Shown: positions 10,227 to 20,674, counted from the stretch's first letter. The stretch is DNA of 64,000 nucleotides from Formosa sp. L2A11 (GCF_009796865.1 NZ_CP047028.1:310001-374000); one strand, 5' to 3'. A program made the numbers and translations. The notes: generated by a model from the letters alone, not told the origin.

Positions 10227-13179
10227 TTAATCCAGCTATTTCCCGCCCTTGGGCTAGTTTATTTAATAAAGGAATTAAGTCTTCCATTATGGCTTGTTCT
10301 TTTAGGCTTCGGTCTTTCCAACCTAACTCTAAAGGTTCTAATAAATCGGTTAGTTTTTCGCCATCAAAAATTATACGATTTAGTATTTCCTTTATAAAAG
10401 CATTTAGGCTTTCGGCTGTTAAACCGTGTTTATTTGCAATAGTTTGTATTTCTTTTGCTGATTTTTCATCTTTAAATTTTTGATATCCCTCACGTATGTC
10501 TTTTTCATCTAAACTCACACCAACCTTTAAGCTGTTTATATAGGCAATAATATCTTCACGTTCGTCCATTAAATTGGCACTAGAACCTAATAGGTTTATT
10601 AGTTCTTCACGTGTCATTTTATGTTTAGATGGTTTGTTTTGCGTGTATTTGGCTATTAAACCAATGATATAATCGTAATCTATTACTGCAGAAGAAAAGA
10701 GTACAAATTCAAAATCTAATTGTTGTACATCATCTGGAGCTTGGTCTCCCTTTTTCTTTTGTTCTGCCTGTAAACGTTTAGCGGTATCTAAATACACCGA
10801 TTTAAAAGAACGCAAATCATCTGTAGGTAATAATGCTTCAATTGTTTCAGCTTGTTCTACTCCTAAGTCCGTATATTGGTCTAATTGTGTTTTATAACGT
10901 TGTATTTCTTTAAACGCATTTATAAAACCTGCACGAGCCTCATCTCCTTTTAAATTGCCCACTTCTGAAGGTGAGCAGTCTAAACCTTTTGCCTGCATAA
11001 ATTGGTTTAATTGTTCTACAGCCTCTTTATATTTTTCTATTACTTTAGGTGCTGCATCTACTAGCCAAATTTCTTTTGCTTTTTCTATTTTAGCTCCAGA
11101 GAAACGAATCATTGCTTTATTTACTTCTTCTTCCTGGTCTCTAAACACTAAAATATTACCATAAGGCTTTGTATCGTTTATTACTCTATTGGTACGAGAA
11201 TAGGCTTGTATTAAACCGTGATATTTTAAATTTTTATCTACATATAATGTATTTAAATACTTAGAATCAAAACCAGTTAATAACATATCTACCACTATCA
11301 TCACATCAATTTTGTTTTTGTGAGCATAGTCTGCATTTGTATATTTTTGGTCTTTTATACGTTGCTGAACATCTTGATAGTATAAATCGAAATCTGCTAT
11401 TCTATGGTTTGTATTGTATTGCTTATTGTAATCTGCTATAATAGTATTTAAAGCTTCTTTCTTTTTATTAGGTTCTACTGTATTATCTGCTTTTTCTTGA
11501 GGTAAATCCTCTTGTAATTGCTGAACATCTTTATTGCCTTCTGCTGGTGGTGAAAACACACACGCTATTTGTAAAGGTTTATAATCTTCATTCTCCTTTA
11601 CTTTCTCTGCTTGTAGTTTTTTAAAGGTTTGGTAATACTGAATAGCATCATTTATAGAAGCAGTAGCAAATACCGCATTGAAACGTTTGTAATGTGTTGC
11701 TTTATCGTGTTTCTCTAGTATTGCTTTTGTTACCGCTAACTTATGTAAATCATCACCTACCGTTACTTTTTCTTCTGGTTTAAAATAGTCGATATGAAAA
11801 CGTAGTACATTTTTATCTTCTATTGCATTGGTAATAGTATATGCGTGTAATTCTTTTTGAAATACATCTTCTGTAGTTTTGTAGGATGCTGTTTCTCCTT
11901 CAATAGTTTTATAAGTTGCATTTTCCTCAAAAATAGGTGTTCCTGTAAAACCGAATAGTTGTGCTTTAGGAAAGAACTCTACAATTGCTTTATGGTTTTC
12001 TCCAAATTGTGAACGATGACACTCGTCAAAAATAAATACTACACGTTTATCTTTTAGAGGTTCTAAATGTTCTATATAATTTTTATCATTGTTAGTATCT
12101 AACGCTAAACCTAATTTTTGAATCGTTGTTACAATTACCTTATCTGCATAATCTGTAGACAACATTCTTTTGACCAATGTTTTTGTATTGGTATTTTCCT
12201 CTACACTACCTTCTTGAAATTTATTAAATTCTTCTCTTGTCTGCCTATCTAAATCTTTTCTATCGACTACAAACAAACATTTTTCAATATCATCATTATC
12301 TTTTAAAAGTGTAGAAGCCTTAAAAGAAGTTAGTGTTTTTCCACTTCCTGTAGTATGCCAGATATATCCGTTACCTCTGTCTTGTTCAATACAATCTACG
12401 ATAGCCTTTACTGCATAAATTTGATACGGTCGCATTACCAATATTTTCTGTTCGGTTTCAACTAAAACCATATAGCGACTTATCATTTCGCCTAGGGTAC
12501 ACTTTGCTAAAAACTTATCGGTAAAATCGAATAGATTATTGATTTTAGAATTATCTTCTTTTGCTAAGGTGTACACAGGTAAAAACTGCTCGTCTGCATT
12601 AAAAGCAAAATGTTTGTTGTTATTATTAGAAAAGTAAAAGGTTCTTGATTGATTACTTACTATAAATAATTGCATAAAACACATTAACGAACTGGTATAT
12701 CCGTTTCCTGCATCATTTTTATAGTCTACTATTTGTTGCATTGCACGATTAGGACTAATCTCTAAAGTTTTTAACTCAATCTGTACAAGTGGTAATCCGT
12801 TTATCAATAAAATAACATCATATCTATGATTACTATTTTCTGTATTCATACGAAGCTGATTGATAACTTCAAAATCATTTTTACACCAATCTTTTATATT
12901 TACCAGCGTATAATGCAATGGTGTATCATCTTCTCTAATAAATGTATTTCTTTTTCTTAAATGATTAGAGGCTTTAAATACATCTGGATTTATTATTTCA
13001 GTCAGTAATTTATCAAATTCAGCATCAGTTAACTTAACCCTGTTCAATGCTTCAAACTTCTCTCTGAAATTTAATTCTAAAGCACTTTTAGTTCTAATAT
13101 CTTTACGATAGGTGTATTTTAAGTCTTGTAGTTTTCCTACAAGTCCATATTCTATATCTGATTCTTTTAAGATATTCAT
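10213..13179 (-). CDS. hsdR: Type I restriction-modification system, restriction/translocase subunit
   Basis: A 988-residue HsdR. The N-terminal nuclease domain shows the PLVQIELK motif near residue 130. The SF2 motor follows with Walker A WHTTGSGKT (about 275), the DECH box in VFIFDECHRSQFG (about 375) and FGFTGTP. The C-terminal helical region contacts HsdM/HsdS. It translocates unmodified DNA with ATP and cuts at collision points. It is the first gene of the operon; the roughly 270-bp upstream region should hold the promoter. Confidence 0.93.
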   Translation of the reverse strand: MNILKESDIEYGLVGKLQDLKYTYRKDIRTKSALELNFREKFEALNRVKLTDAEFDKLLTEIINPDVFKASNHLRKRNTFIREDDTPLHYTLVNIKDWCKNDFEVINQLRMNTENSNHRYDVILLINGLPLVQIELKTLEISPNRAMQQIVDYKNDAGNGYTSSLMCFMQLFIVSNQSRTFYFSNNNNKHFAFNADEQFLPVYTLAKEDNSKINNLFDFTDKFLAKCTLGEMISRYMVLVETEQKILVMRPYQIYAVKAIVDCIEQDRGNGYIWHTTGSGKTLTSFKASTLLKDNDDIEKCLFVVDRKDLDRQTREEFNKFQEGSVEENTNTKTLVKRMLSTDYADKVIVTTIQKLGLALDTNNDKNYIEHLEPLKDKRVVFIFDECHRSQFGENHKAIVEFFPKAQLFGFTGTPIFEENATYKTIEGETASYKTTEDVFQKELHAYTITNAIEDKNVLRFHIDYFKPEEKVTVGDDLHKLAVTKAILEKHDKATHYKRFNAVFATASINDAIQYYQTFKKLQAEKVKENEDYKPLQIACVFSPPAEGNKDVQQLQEDLPQEKADNTVEPNKKKEALNTIIADYNKQYNTNHRIADFDLYYQDVQQRIKDQKYTNADYAHKNKIDVMIVVDMLLTGFDSKYLNTLYVDKNLKYHGLIQAYSRTNRVINDTKPYGNILVFRDQEEEVNKAMIRFSGAKIEKAKEIWLVDAAPKVIEKYKEAVEQLNQFMQAKGLDCSPSEVGNLKGDEARAGFINAFKEIQRYKTQLDQYTDLGVEQAETIEALLPTDDLRSFKSVYLDTAKRLQAEQKKKGDQAPDDVQQLDFEFVLFSSAVIDYDYIIGLIAKYTQNKPSKHKMTREELINLLGSSANLMDEREDIIAYINSLKVGVSLDEKDIREGYQKFKDEKSAKEIQTIANKHGLTAESLNAFIKEILNRIIFDGEKLTDLLEPLELGWKDRSLKEQAIMEDLIPLLNKLAQGREIAGLNAYE

Positions 13180-13450
13180 TTGTTAATCTTTGGTATTTGG
13201 CTCTTAATTCTGATTTTAAAAGATTTAGGTTTAACCTTAAAAAACACAAAATTGGTATTTCTAATTTCAATATTAATAGCCATTAAATATATTGTTTTTG
13301 AGTCAATCTATATTAAAGATACCCGTAAAACTTATGCGTTTATTGCAATTATCTTATCTACTGCGGGAGAAGCGCGTTAGGATAAACATTCTTGTTTCTT
13401 TTTTCATTGGAGGCCAAGTGATTGCGATCCTGAACTGTTTTAATATTAAA

Positions 13451-13930
13451 TTAACCTATATTTATAGATAGTCTTTTAGTGATATCTGCAAAAACTTCTC
13501 TGTCTGCTATTGAAAACAGTAGCATCTCTGTATAATATAACATTTTGGCTTTGTCGCTATCCCAGAGTTTAATGCTGATGTCTTTGATTAACTTATTTAA
13601 CTCCATATAAGCTTCTTGTTCTGGTATGTATAAGGACTTATCTTTTGGGCTAATGAACCGTTTTTTATCCATGTCGCTAATGCTTTGTGGCGCATAGTGT
13701 TCCGTGTTTTTTAAGCGTATTAACACATTCATATCAAATGCTATCATTTTTGAATTTCGGCCACTAGGAATAGGGAAAAAATGAGCTCCTGCATTTCTTG
13801 AAAGGATAATCCAGTTTAAAGCATACGCTACCCTTGAATCGTAAATGATGTATTTTTCTGGATACATATAAGCACCTACTTTAGATGCGCTTGCAATTCT
13901 TTTATAGCTTGGTTTATCTGATTGTAAGAA
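13451..13930 (-). pseudogene. C-terminal remnant of an unidentified protein
   Basis: The longest Met-initiated frame is 138 codons (start 13867). The same frame stays open for 21 more codons upstream, to a stop just beyond 13930. Those codons read naturally into the protein (PSYKRIASASKVGAYMYPEK), so the Met is probably internal and the gene has lost its 5' end. The YPEKYIIYDSRVAYALNW stretch looks like a conserved domain, but I do not recognise the family. Its position beside the restriction block suggests a decayed defence gene. Confidence 0.5.
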
Positions 13931-13977
13931 TTACCGGTTATAGTAACACTACTTGAGCGCGTGAAATATTGTTTTAT

Positions 13978-14168
13978 TTAATTACAACCCGCTTTTGATT
14001 TCATTTCCTCATATTCACGTTTAATTTCATTTATAGCATCTGGATTTCCTCCAGCATATTCTAAAGCTTTTACATATAGTTCGTTAATTTCCAAACATTC
14101 CTGGTTTTCATCATCACTTGAACAGGACATAAGGACTGAAATCAGGCAAAAAAATAATATTTTTTCAT
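13978..14168 (-). pseudogene. Small lipoprotein gene with a frameshift in its start region
   Basis: The frame reads as a lipoprotein signal ending in lipobox-like SVLMSC, then SSDDENQECLEINELYVKA to a C-terminal Cys-Asn. The ATG that would fit (MKK...) is out of frame by one base in an A run at 14161-14168, so either the gene is broken or translation starts at the internal Met just before the lipobox Cys. It encodes about 60 residues. A periplasm-facing or surface lipid-anchored role is expected; function unknown. Confidence 0.45.
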
Positions 14169-14392
14169 GTTAACATATAGTGTTTTTCCAATAAAGTGTT
14201 TACATTTCTTTTAGTATAGCGAACCAATTGGTTGTTTAGACTAACTAAAAAAAATGAGCTTTCTTCTGATTTTTCTGTAAGAAGAAAGGAAATATCGTTA
14301 GTTTCAGCACTAAATGTATTACTTTCTATTAGCAGAATATTACGGAAAACCGTATAAGGGTAACATTTTATTTTAAATGAATATAACTTCAT
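14165..14392 (-). CDS. Hypothetical 75-residue protein
   Basis: A short open frame ending four bases into the neighbouring lipoprotein frame. The composition (aromatic- and basic-rich, with ESNTFSAETNDISFLL) looks plausible for a small globular protein. No domain, signal or membrane segment is recognisable. It may be a real small gene or a remnant; the 4-bp overlap with the next frame favours a former two-gene unit. Confidence 0.3.
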   Translation of the reverse strand: MKLYSFKIKCYPYTVFRNILLIESNTFSAETNDISFLLTEKSEESSFFLVSLNNQLVRYTKRNVNTLLEKHYMLT

Positions 14393-14528
14393 CTTAAACT
14401 GAATAATATCATTAGTATGCTTAGAATACGCTTGTAGATAAACGTTCTTGCTTCAGCTTCTATTGGCTCCCTAGAGGTTGAGAATCGAACTTTACTTTAT
14501 TGTTGCCTTTGGCATGTGTTAGATGCAT

Positions 14529-15368
14529 TTATTTTAGGATATTCAATTTTTGAAAAGCCAAACGTGTTAAACCTATCCTTTTCTTTATAAACTCATCCAA
14601 ATCGAATGCTTTTTTAGGCTCCAAATTTGTTGCAAACACATAGGTCTTATTTTTTAACTCTAAATACCCAACAAACCAACCATTATACCTTCCCTTGTCG
14701 GTTGACAAACCTGTTTTTCCACGTAGTTTATATTGATCTGTTTCTTCCATGACCATGATTTTCTTCACAATTTTTTCAGTTCTTTCAGAAATGGGTAGTT
14801 CAGAATTATAGAACCTCTTCAAAAAGTCAATTTTTTGCATTTGACTAATTCGAGACTCTCCCCTTAACCAGAAATTGTCGACATTAACTGAATCAATTTT
14901 TAAGTCACCATAGTTTAATTTTTGAACGTATTCATTCATTCTTTTCACTCCTATTTTTCTGGCAACTTCCTGATAGCAGGGTACGCAAGAATACTGGAAG
15001 GCATCTTTCAATACTAAATCCTGTTCCCATTCTTTCAACCACTTCTTTTCTCCATCCCATTTAAATATAGTAGTATCACTTTTAATCACACCAGTTTCAA
15101 GTCCTATTATGGAGTTTACAATTTTAAAGGTAGAAGCTGGTAAATTACTCTTATTTGACCACTCAAAGTTATTAGAATAATATAGATTCTCATCTAAGTC
15201 ATAAATTAATATTGAGCCTACAACATTAGAAGAATCTATGATTGACTGAAATTCAGGTATTAATATATTCTTATTTCCTAATTGCTCGTTCTCTATACTG
15301 ATGGTGCCTTTATTTTCTTTACAAGAAATAAATAGCATTAAAAATATTGCTAATGATGTTATTCTCAT
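14529..15368 (-). CDS. Class D (OXA-type) beta-lactamase, lipoprotein
   Basis: A 279-residue serine beta-lactamase. The class D motifs are all present: STFK at 79-82 (nucleophile Ser79, Lys82 the expected carboxylated Lys), SCV at 127-129 (the S-x-V motif), YGD at 153-155 (family YGN), FWL at 166-168 (omega-loop Trp) and KTG at 218-220. The N-terminus is a lipoprotein signal with lipobox FISC, so Cys16 would be lipidated and the enzyme membrane-anchored in the periplasm. Substrate range cannot be read from the sequence; BlaR-type sensor relatives lack this simple lipoprotein layout. It stands alone between remnants and umuDC. Confidence 0.85.
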   Translation of the reverse strand: MRITSLAIFLMLFISCKENKGTISIENEQLGNKNILIPEFQSIIDSSNVVGSILIYDLDENLYYSNNFEWSNKSNLPASTFKIVNSIIGLETGVIKSDTTIFKWDGEKKWLKEWEQDLVLKDAFQYSCVPCYQEVARKIGVKRMNEYVQKLNYGDLKIDSVNVDNFWLRGESRISQMQKIDFLKRFYNSELPISERTEKIVKKIMVMEETDQYKLRGKTGLSTDKGRYNGWFVGYLELKNKTYVFATNLEPKKAFDLDEFIKKRIGLTRLAFQKLNILK

Positions 15369-15499
15369 CTTTTTTTAGTGCTTGATAGCTCTATATTAAT
15401 CAAATATCAACTATAATCAAAAACCACAGTTATTTTAATTACTATACATTTAATGTTCCTTTTAGCTAAAATTGCGGGTTTCTCTACCTCCACTAATAA

Positions 15500-16759
15500 T
15501 CACACCTTTACTCGAATAATATCATTGATATGCGTAGAATATCTTGGAGATAAGCGTTCTTGCTTCATTTTCCACTGGCGGCCGAGGGATTGAGAGCCAA
15601 ACTTTACTTTATTGTTTCCGTAAGACATATTTAACCTATCGACTATAACCATTAGGGGTTGGTGCTTTGGATTCTCGTGAGAGAATAGACTAAATTGTTT
15701 TTGGTCTTCTGGAGTGAGGTTCATTACAATTACTCCGGCTTTTTTATAGTGTAGGCCTTTTTTATAAATAGACTCAAGCGCTTTATGGGCGGTCTTTATA
15801 AGGTCGAAACTTGAATTTGTTGGGTTTTCTGTTTTGATGACCACATTACGATAGTATTGTGGTAGGTCTTTACGGAACCCGTTGGTATGCAAAAAGACCA
15901 TGACCGCATTAGTATGAGAGTTTTGGTGACGTAATTTTTCGGCACAAGAAATGGCGAATGTTGCCACACGTTCTTGGAGATCTGCATAATCTGTAATCAT
16001 CCCTTCGAATGACCGCGTAGTGGCAATTGATTTTTTTGTGTTTGGGCTTTCTAAATCTAATGTTGGTTTCCCTTCTAAGTCGTGTTTTAACCGAAGTCCG
16101 ATAACAGACATATTTTTACGTACCCAATCATCTGATTGTAATGTGAATTGATAGGCATTATTTATGTTTAATGCTCTTAAGCGTTTGGCGTGTTTTCTAC
16201 CAATGCCCCAAACATCTTCTATAGCGGTCCATTTAAGTGCTTTTACGCGCTTTTCTTCAGTATCTATGATATAGACACCTTTAGTGCGCTCTGAGAACTT
16301 CTTAGCTATTTTATTGGCCACTTTGGTTAATGCTTTTGTAGGAGCAAAACCAATGCTAATAGGAATACCTGTACCTCTAGTTACTTGTTTTCTCATGGTC
16401 TCCCCTATTTCCTGAATATTGAAATATTGGAATCCGTCAAACTTTAGAAAGGCTTCGTCTATACTGTAGATTTCGATATCTGGAGAGAAGTTGGCAAGCA
16501 AGCTCATTACACGACTGCTCATATCTCCGTACAAGGCATAGTTGGATGAAAAAACGTGAATATTGTGTTTTATAAATAGGTGTTTGTATTCGAATGCCGG
16601 TGCCCCCATAGGAATACCCAAAGCTTTAGCTTCGTTAGACCGTGCAATAACACAGCCATCGTTATTTGATAGTACCGCTATAGGCTTACCATTTAGAGCT
16701 GGGTTAAACACGCGCTCACAAGAGGCGTAGAAATTATTACAGTCGACCAGGGCAAACAT
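15500..16759 (-). CDS. umuC: Y-family DNA polymerase, UmuC subunit of Pol V
   Basis: A 419-residue translesion polymerase. Catalytic acidic residues are visible in MFALVDCNNFYASCERVFNP (Asp6) and IYSIDEAFLKFDG (the DE pair near residue 105). VWGIGRKHAKRLRALNI is the helix-hairpin-helix region, and the little-finger and UmuC C-terminal (DUF4113-like) regions follow. Its start codon shares a base with the end of umuD, a tightly coupled pair. It performs error-prone bypass after SOS induction. Confidence 0.93.
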   Translation of the reverse strand: MFALVDCNNFYASCERVFNPALNGKPIAVLSNNDGCVIARSNEAKALGIPMGAPAFEYKHLFIKHNIHVFSSNYALYGDMSSRVMSLLANFSPDIEIYSIDEAFLKFDGFQYFNIQEIGETMRKQVTRGTGIPISIGFAPTKALTKVANKIAKKFSERTKGVYIIDTEEKRVKALKWTAIEDVWGIGRKHAKRLRALNINNAYQFTLQSDDWVRKNMSVIGLRLKHDLEGKPTLDLESPNTKKSIATTRSFEGMITDYADLQERVATFAISCAEKLRHQNSHTNAVMVFLHTNGFRKDLPQYYRNVVIKTENPTNSSFDLIKTAHKALESIYKKGLHYKKAGVIVMNLTPEDQKQFSLFSHENPKHQPLMVIVDRLNMSYGNNKVKFGSQSLGRQWKMKQERLSPRYSTHINDIIRVKV

Positions 16760-17205
16760 TAGAAGTATTTTATAACATTAATGACGATGCCCCAAATGAC
16801 AAATTCATTATTTTCTGTTACAAGTATCGGTTTGTAAGCTTTGTTTTCGGCAATTAGCCATATGCAGTCCTTTTCAATTTTAATTCGTTTTACAGTAAAT
16901 TCACCATCGATAAAACACACAACAATTTTATTATCTTTTACTTCTAGACCTTTATCAATAATTAGTAAATCTCCATCATTTATTCCTGCATCTATCATTG
17001 AATTCCCACTAACTTTTCCATAAAAAGTCGTACTAGGGTTTTTAATGAGGTGCTTATTGAGGTCTATATTAATATCTAGAAAGTCGTCTGCAGGCGATGG
17101 GAATCCTGCACTAATACCATTAACAAAAGGGAGTTCTATAGCCGAATTGTATTCGGGTATAAAAAACGTAAGTGGTTTTATTTGATATAACTTTCTAATT
17201 TGCAT
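16759..17205 (-). CDS. umuD: UmuD-type S24 autoprotease, Pol V accessory subunit
   Basis: A 148-residue LexA/UmuD-fold protease. Self-cleavage is expected at Ala33-Gly34 in GISAGFPSPADDF; the nucleophile is Ser69 in GKVSGNSMIDAG and the general base Lys106 in GEFTVKRI. RecA-stimulated cleavage gives UmuD', which activates UmuC. The length and the lack of an N-terminal helix-turn-helix separate it from LexA. The promoter should lie in the 225 bp upstream; I do not recognise a clear LexA box there. Confidence 0.92.
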   Translation of the reverse strand: MQIRKLYQIKPLTFFIPEYNSAIELPFVNGISAGFPSPADDFLDINIDLNKHLIKNPSTTFYGKVSGNSMIDAGINDGDLLIIDKGLEVKDNKIVVCFIDGEFTVKRIKIEKDCIWLIAENKAYKPILVTENNEFVIWGIVINVIKYF

Positions 17206-17430
17206 GCTACAAAATTAAACAATAGATATGTAAAAATGTAGCAGTGTTGATAAGTTTAATTAATAGTTTATTTATTGAAAACTTTATGTGGTAAGATAAC
17301 CAATACATCACCTTAGAGAGGTCTAAATAATATAATTTCTGAGTAGGGATTTTTAAACTTGTTTGAAGGTTTAGTTTAGAAAAATGTTATATATTTTCTC
17401 ATAAACATGAATACTGTAATTTGAAGTATT

Positions 17431-17829
17431 TTAATAAATTCTAAAAAATACTCTATTTTTTTCTTTCGTTGACCATTGTACTTGCCACGCTCTACCGTCT
17501 ATTTGGTCGAGCAAAATGAAATTATACATATTAGTTGTTGGATAAAGAAAAAACCTACCATTTATCTCTTTTTCTTCATTCACAAGGGGAATATCTGACA
17601 GAGTAGTCTCGAACCTATAATCGCTTCCTTTAGTATTCCATTGAACTTGCCACATTCGTCCATTTCTTGTATCTAATTTAATAAAGGTGTACATATTTCG
17701 TGTAGAGAAAAGCCTATAAGCAACATTACTATCTGTAGAAATATTTTGTACAGGAACTTCCGATGTACTTTGACTAAACGAAATTGTTGTAAAAAGTACA
17801 AAAATTAAAGTGATAAATTTTGACTTCAT
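17431..17829 (-). CDS. Secreted protein with two internal W-Q-V-Q-W repeats
   Basis: The longer frame starts at 17916, but Met at 17829 opens a clear signal peptide (MKSKFITLIFVLFTTISFSQ), so that start is preferred, giving 132 residues. The mature part has two copies of one unit: YRLFSTRNMYTFIKLDTRNG ending RMWQVQWNTKG, and FFLYPTTNMYNFILLDQIDG ending RAWQVQWSTKE. Each looks like a small beta module. The protein is probably periplasmic or secreted; function unknown. Confidence 0.6.
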   Translation of the reverse strand: MKSKFITLIFVLFTTISFSQSTSEVPVQNISTDSNVAYRLFSTRNMYTFIKLDTRNGRMWQVQWNTKGSDYRFETTLSDIPLVNEEKEINGRFFLYPTTNMYNFILLDQIDGRAWQVQWSTKEKNRVFFRIY

Positions 17830-18048
17830 AGTATAGGTGTTATTAAGTATTTTTTTATCAAGAAAAGTTAGAAATTTTATTGCGATCAACCTTCTAACTA
17901 TAAAACGTTTATACAAAAAAACATCATGAATCTAAGCATTAGAACTATAACTTTCTTTCAAGATATTAACAGCCCTAAATTTAAAACAAAAAACTAAGAG
18001 TATATTATAGTAATAAAAATAACATCTCTATCTAATATTTACAATTCC

Positions 18049-19635
18049 TCATCCCTGAAACAAAAACCGAACATCTTCATAAATGCTTTCAAAGTTAGCC
18101 GCGATTTCTTCATCTGAATACACTTTTAAATCCCGGGGAAGTTCCTTTTTAATTTGCTGTAATGTGAACTGTACTTTTTTATCCTTCCCATCTGCATAGG
18201 TTATAAACTCACCTTGCTTCAATCTAAAAAACACATCAGCCCTAATTTTGGGAATCTCCTTTTCTCCTGTGGTGACTCGCGTATCAAAATCAAGGTTATG
18301 TCCTCTACTTACACTTTTGGTTGGGTCCTTAATAATTTCAAAAAAACGTTCGTAATATTTAGCGGTGTCGGGGTCATTCACTTTGCCGAAGAATTGATAC
18401 GATAGATTGCTCAATATGGCTTTGCTAGCCTTATCACCATACATCATATCGTTTTGGATCTTGTCCTGCATCACATAAATTGTTGAGATGTTATAACTCC
18501 TCAAAGTCGCAGGAATGCGGTGCATATTCAATAAGCGGATGGTTGGTGCTTCCTCCATCAACAAAAAAGAAGGCTCTGAGTTCCGAACACTCATTTGCTT
18601 GGTAATGGTATGCACAATAGCTGCAATAACTGGTGAATACGAGGTTTCAAATTTGGGATTATTCACCACTGAAATCACACAGGGGTTTTCTGAACTATTA
18701 ATATTCAGGGGTACTTCATCTGCCGATAACGTCATAAAAATACGTTGCGTACTAATTCGTTTTAGGGCATTGGCCAAGGTGCTTTTCACACCTGCCGTTT
18801 GGCGTTCCGAATCCTTTCCACTAATAAATGCATCTGCCATCGCTCTAGAAGTGGTATTCGTTTCTAAAAACGCAATAAGACTATCGGTATCGATATGCTG
18901 ATAGATCGCAATTAAATGCGGTAGTGTACAGTATTTTGGATAATCCGTTTTTAATTTCCAAATCAAGCCTCCAATCAAGCCTTCAGCAGCATCATTAAAG
19001 AACTTTGTGGTTCCTGAAGCTCCAGATTCACGTTGTTCCAATAGATTTTCAATTAAAACCCTAGAGATTTCATTGACACTTTCTTCGTTCTCCAAATATC
19101 GAGGTGCTATTGGATTTACACGGTGTACAATCTTATCAAATGAAATAATTTTAAAAGGTATCCCACTGTCCTTAAAAAGCGGATAAGCCATTTCTGTTAG
19201 TTCAAAATCCTTATAATCATGGATAATACCACAAAACTTTGCTTGACTGAAATGTTTTAAAATACCATAGACTACACTTTCTGTCTTACCACTTCCTGCA
19301 GATCCTATTACCGAAGCACCACGTTTAATGTTATCTAGTTTAAAATTCCCTCTAGTCGTATCAAAATTGATTTGATATCTTATGTTTTGATTCTTTGGCT
19401 GCTCCGTGTTATGCAAAAACACATACATCACCACATTCAATAATATAAGCGGACAACTAATATAAAGCATTATAAAAACCCAATGCATTGTTGAACTTAA
19501 TGCAAATACATATGCACCTAGCATCAGAAAATTGATTATAAAAGCATACCTACTGATCCGATACATAATATAAAAGACCACGCAAACCAAACCTGTAATT
19601 ACCCCCCATATGATTTGATTTTCCTGCAACATCAT
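18049..19635 (-). CDS. TraG/VirD4-type coupling ATPase
   Basis: A 528-residue protein with four hydrophobic segments in the first 75 residues, then a RecA-like ATPase with Walker A VIGSAGSGKTESVVYG (about residue 110) and the Walker B-like FLLMEEAPTIRLL (about 345). ATLRSYNISTIYVMQDKIQ is typical of type IV coupling proteins. It would bring the relaxase-DNA complex to a transfer channel at the inner membrane. It follows the relaxase gene by 8 bp, confirming a mobilisation operon. Confidence 0.85.
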   Translation of the reverse strand: MMLQENQIIWGVITGLVCVVFYIMYRISRYAFIINFLMLGAYVFALSSTMHWVFIMLYISCPLILLNVVMYVFLHNTEQPKNQNIRYQINFDTTRGNFKLDNIKRGASVIGSAGSGKTESVVYGILKHFSQAKFCGIIHDYKDFELTEMAYPLFKDSGIPFKIISFDKIVHRVNPIAPRYLENEESVNEISRVLIENLLEQRESGASGTTKFFNDAAEGLIGGLIWKLKTDYPKYCTLPHLIAIYQHIDTDSLIAFLETNTTSRAMADAFISGKDSERQTAGVKSTLANALKRISTQRIFMTLSADEVPLNINSSENPCVISVVNNPKFETSYSPVIAAIVHTITKQMSVRNSEPSFLLMEEAPTIRLLNMHRIPATLRSYNISTIYVMQDKIQNDMMYGDKASKAILSNLSYQFFGKVNDPDTAKYYERFFEIIKDPTKSVSRGHNLDFDTRVTTGEKEIPKIRADVFFRLKQGEFITYADGKDKKVQFTLQQIKKELPRDLKVYSDEEIAANFESIYEDVRFLFQG

Positions 19636-19642
19636 TTTAATT

Positions 19643-20674
19643 TTAAATTCCGATAGAGCTCGATTTTATAGCGACCTCTACCCCTTTCCGTAGTTTATTA
19701 AATAGTTTTATAGCCAATTTATTTGGCGTAACTGGAATGCTTGGTAGCATAGGAATATCTCCTGCCCTCATTATTTTTAAGGCTATTGCCTTTTCGTTTG
19801 TTGGCAGTTTCATAAGCGCCGTGAAATACAGTTTCGGATGCTTTATAAAATTATTCCTAGCGGTATAGGTTTCTGCAAAATTCCGTTGATACCCGTATAA
19901 AGTATCAAATCGTTTTTCTGCATTCTTAAAGAATCCATCCCTATCGAAACCACGTTTTACTGTTCTACCATGCATCTCTGCTTCTGAAGTTTTATACTTA
20001 CTTCCTGGTGAAAGACTAAATGTATTCGAAGCATCTTTACGACTCACGATAATATGAATATGCGTTTGATCTCCACCTTTTGCCATACCTTGAACAATAC
20101 GTTTACCATCTAATTGATGTGGCGCTGCTTGTTCTAATTTTAGAATCTCCGCTTTCATTTTGGATATATTCCCTTCTAACCGCCCCTCTTTTATGTTTCG
20201 AATAGCGGTCTTGAGATCTAGTATTTTAGATGCATAGGGTTGATTTTCTTTTACCACTTTATCCGTGCCTTTAAAAGTTCTTTGATGCTCGACTTTAGCA
20301 TAATATTTTAGATCATAAATTGTAATCGGTTTTCCATTGATTTCTCGATTAAAAGACCTCACATAATCTTTCATGAGCTCCCTCGTATACGTTTTTAAAT
20401 CAATTGTACTTTGTTCTATCCGTTTCAATTCATATTTTGAAGGACTCACAGTAATAGAATAAAATTTTGGTTCCGTTTTCTTTAGTTTTGCCCCATTCCC
20501 ATCAATATCTTTGATAACATCCTCTGCTGAAATTTCATCTCCATACTGATTAAAAAAGTGTTCCAAATCTTCCTGCTCTAGGCCTTCATTTTCTTTCTCT
20601 AAATAGCCTACAAAATCTGCCGAACTCTGTGAATACGTGCCTCCTAATTTTTGGGGTGTAATGGTTATATACAT
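19643..20674 (-). CDS. Mobilisation relaxase (DUF5712/MobB-like)
   Basis: A 343-residue protein resembling Bacteroidota mobilisation relaxases. MAKGGDQTHIHIIVSRKDASN carries the H-x-H metal motif near residue 215; candidate catalytic tyrosines include the one in YYAKVEHQR. The start MYITITPQKLGGTYSQSS is characteristic of this group. It should nick oriT and stay attached to the transferred strand. It lies between the BfmA-like gene and the coupling ATPase. Confidence 0.75.
   Translation of the reverse strand: MYITITPQKLGGTYSQSSADFVGYLEKENEGLEQEDLEHFFNQYGDEISAEDVIKDIDGNGAKLKKTEPKFYSITVSPSKYELKRIEQSTIDLKTYTRELMKDYVRSFNREINGKPITIYDLKYYAKVEHQRTFKGTDKVVKENQPYASKILDLKTAIRNIKEGRLEGNISKMKAEILKLEQAAPHQLDGKRIVQGMAKGGDQTHIHIIVSRKDASNTFSLSPGSKYKTSEAEMHGRTVKRGFDRDGFFKNAEKRFDTLYGYQRNFAETYTARNNFIKHPKLYFTALMKLPTNEKAIALKIMRAGDIPMLPSIPVTPNKLAIKLFNKLRKGVEVAIKSSSIGI

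Noticed and set aside
13180-13380. 66-codon plus-strand ORF upstream of hsdR
   Set aside because: It occupies the expected promoter region and shows no domain; a low-complexity hydrophobic translation of AT-rich DNA.
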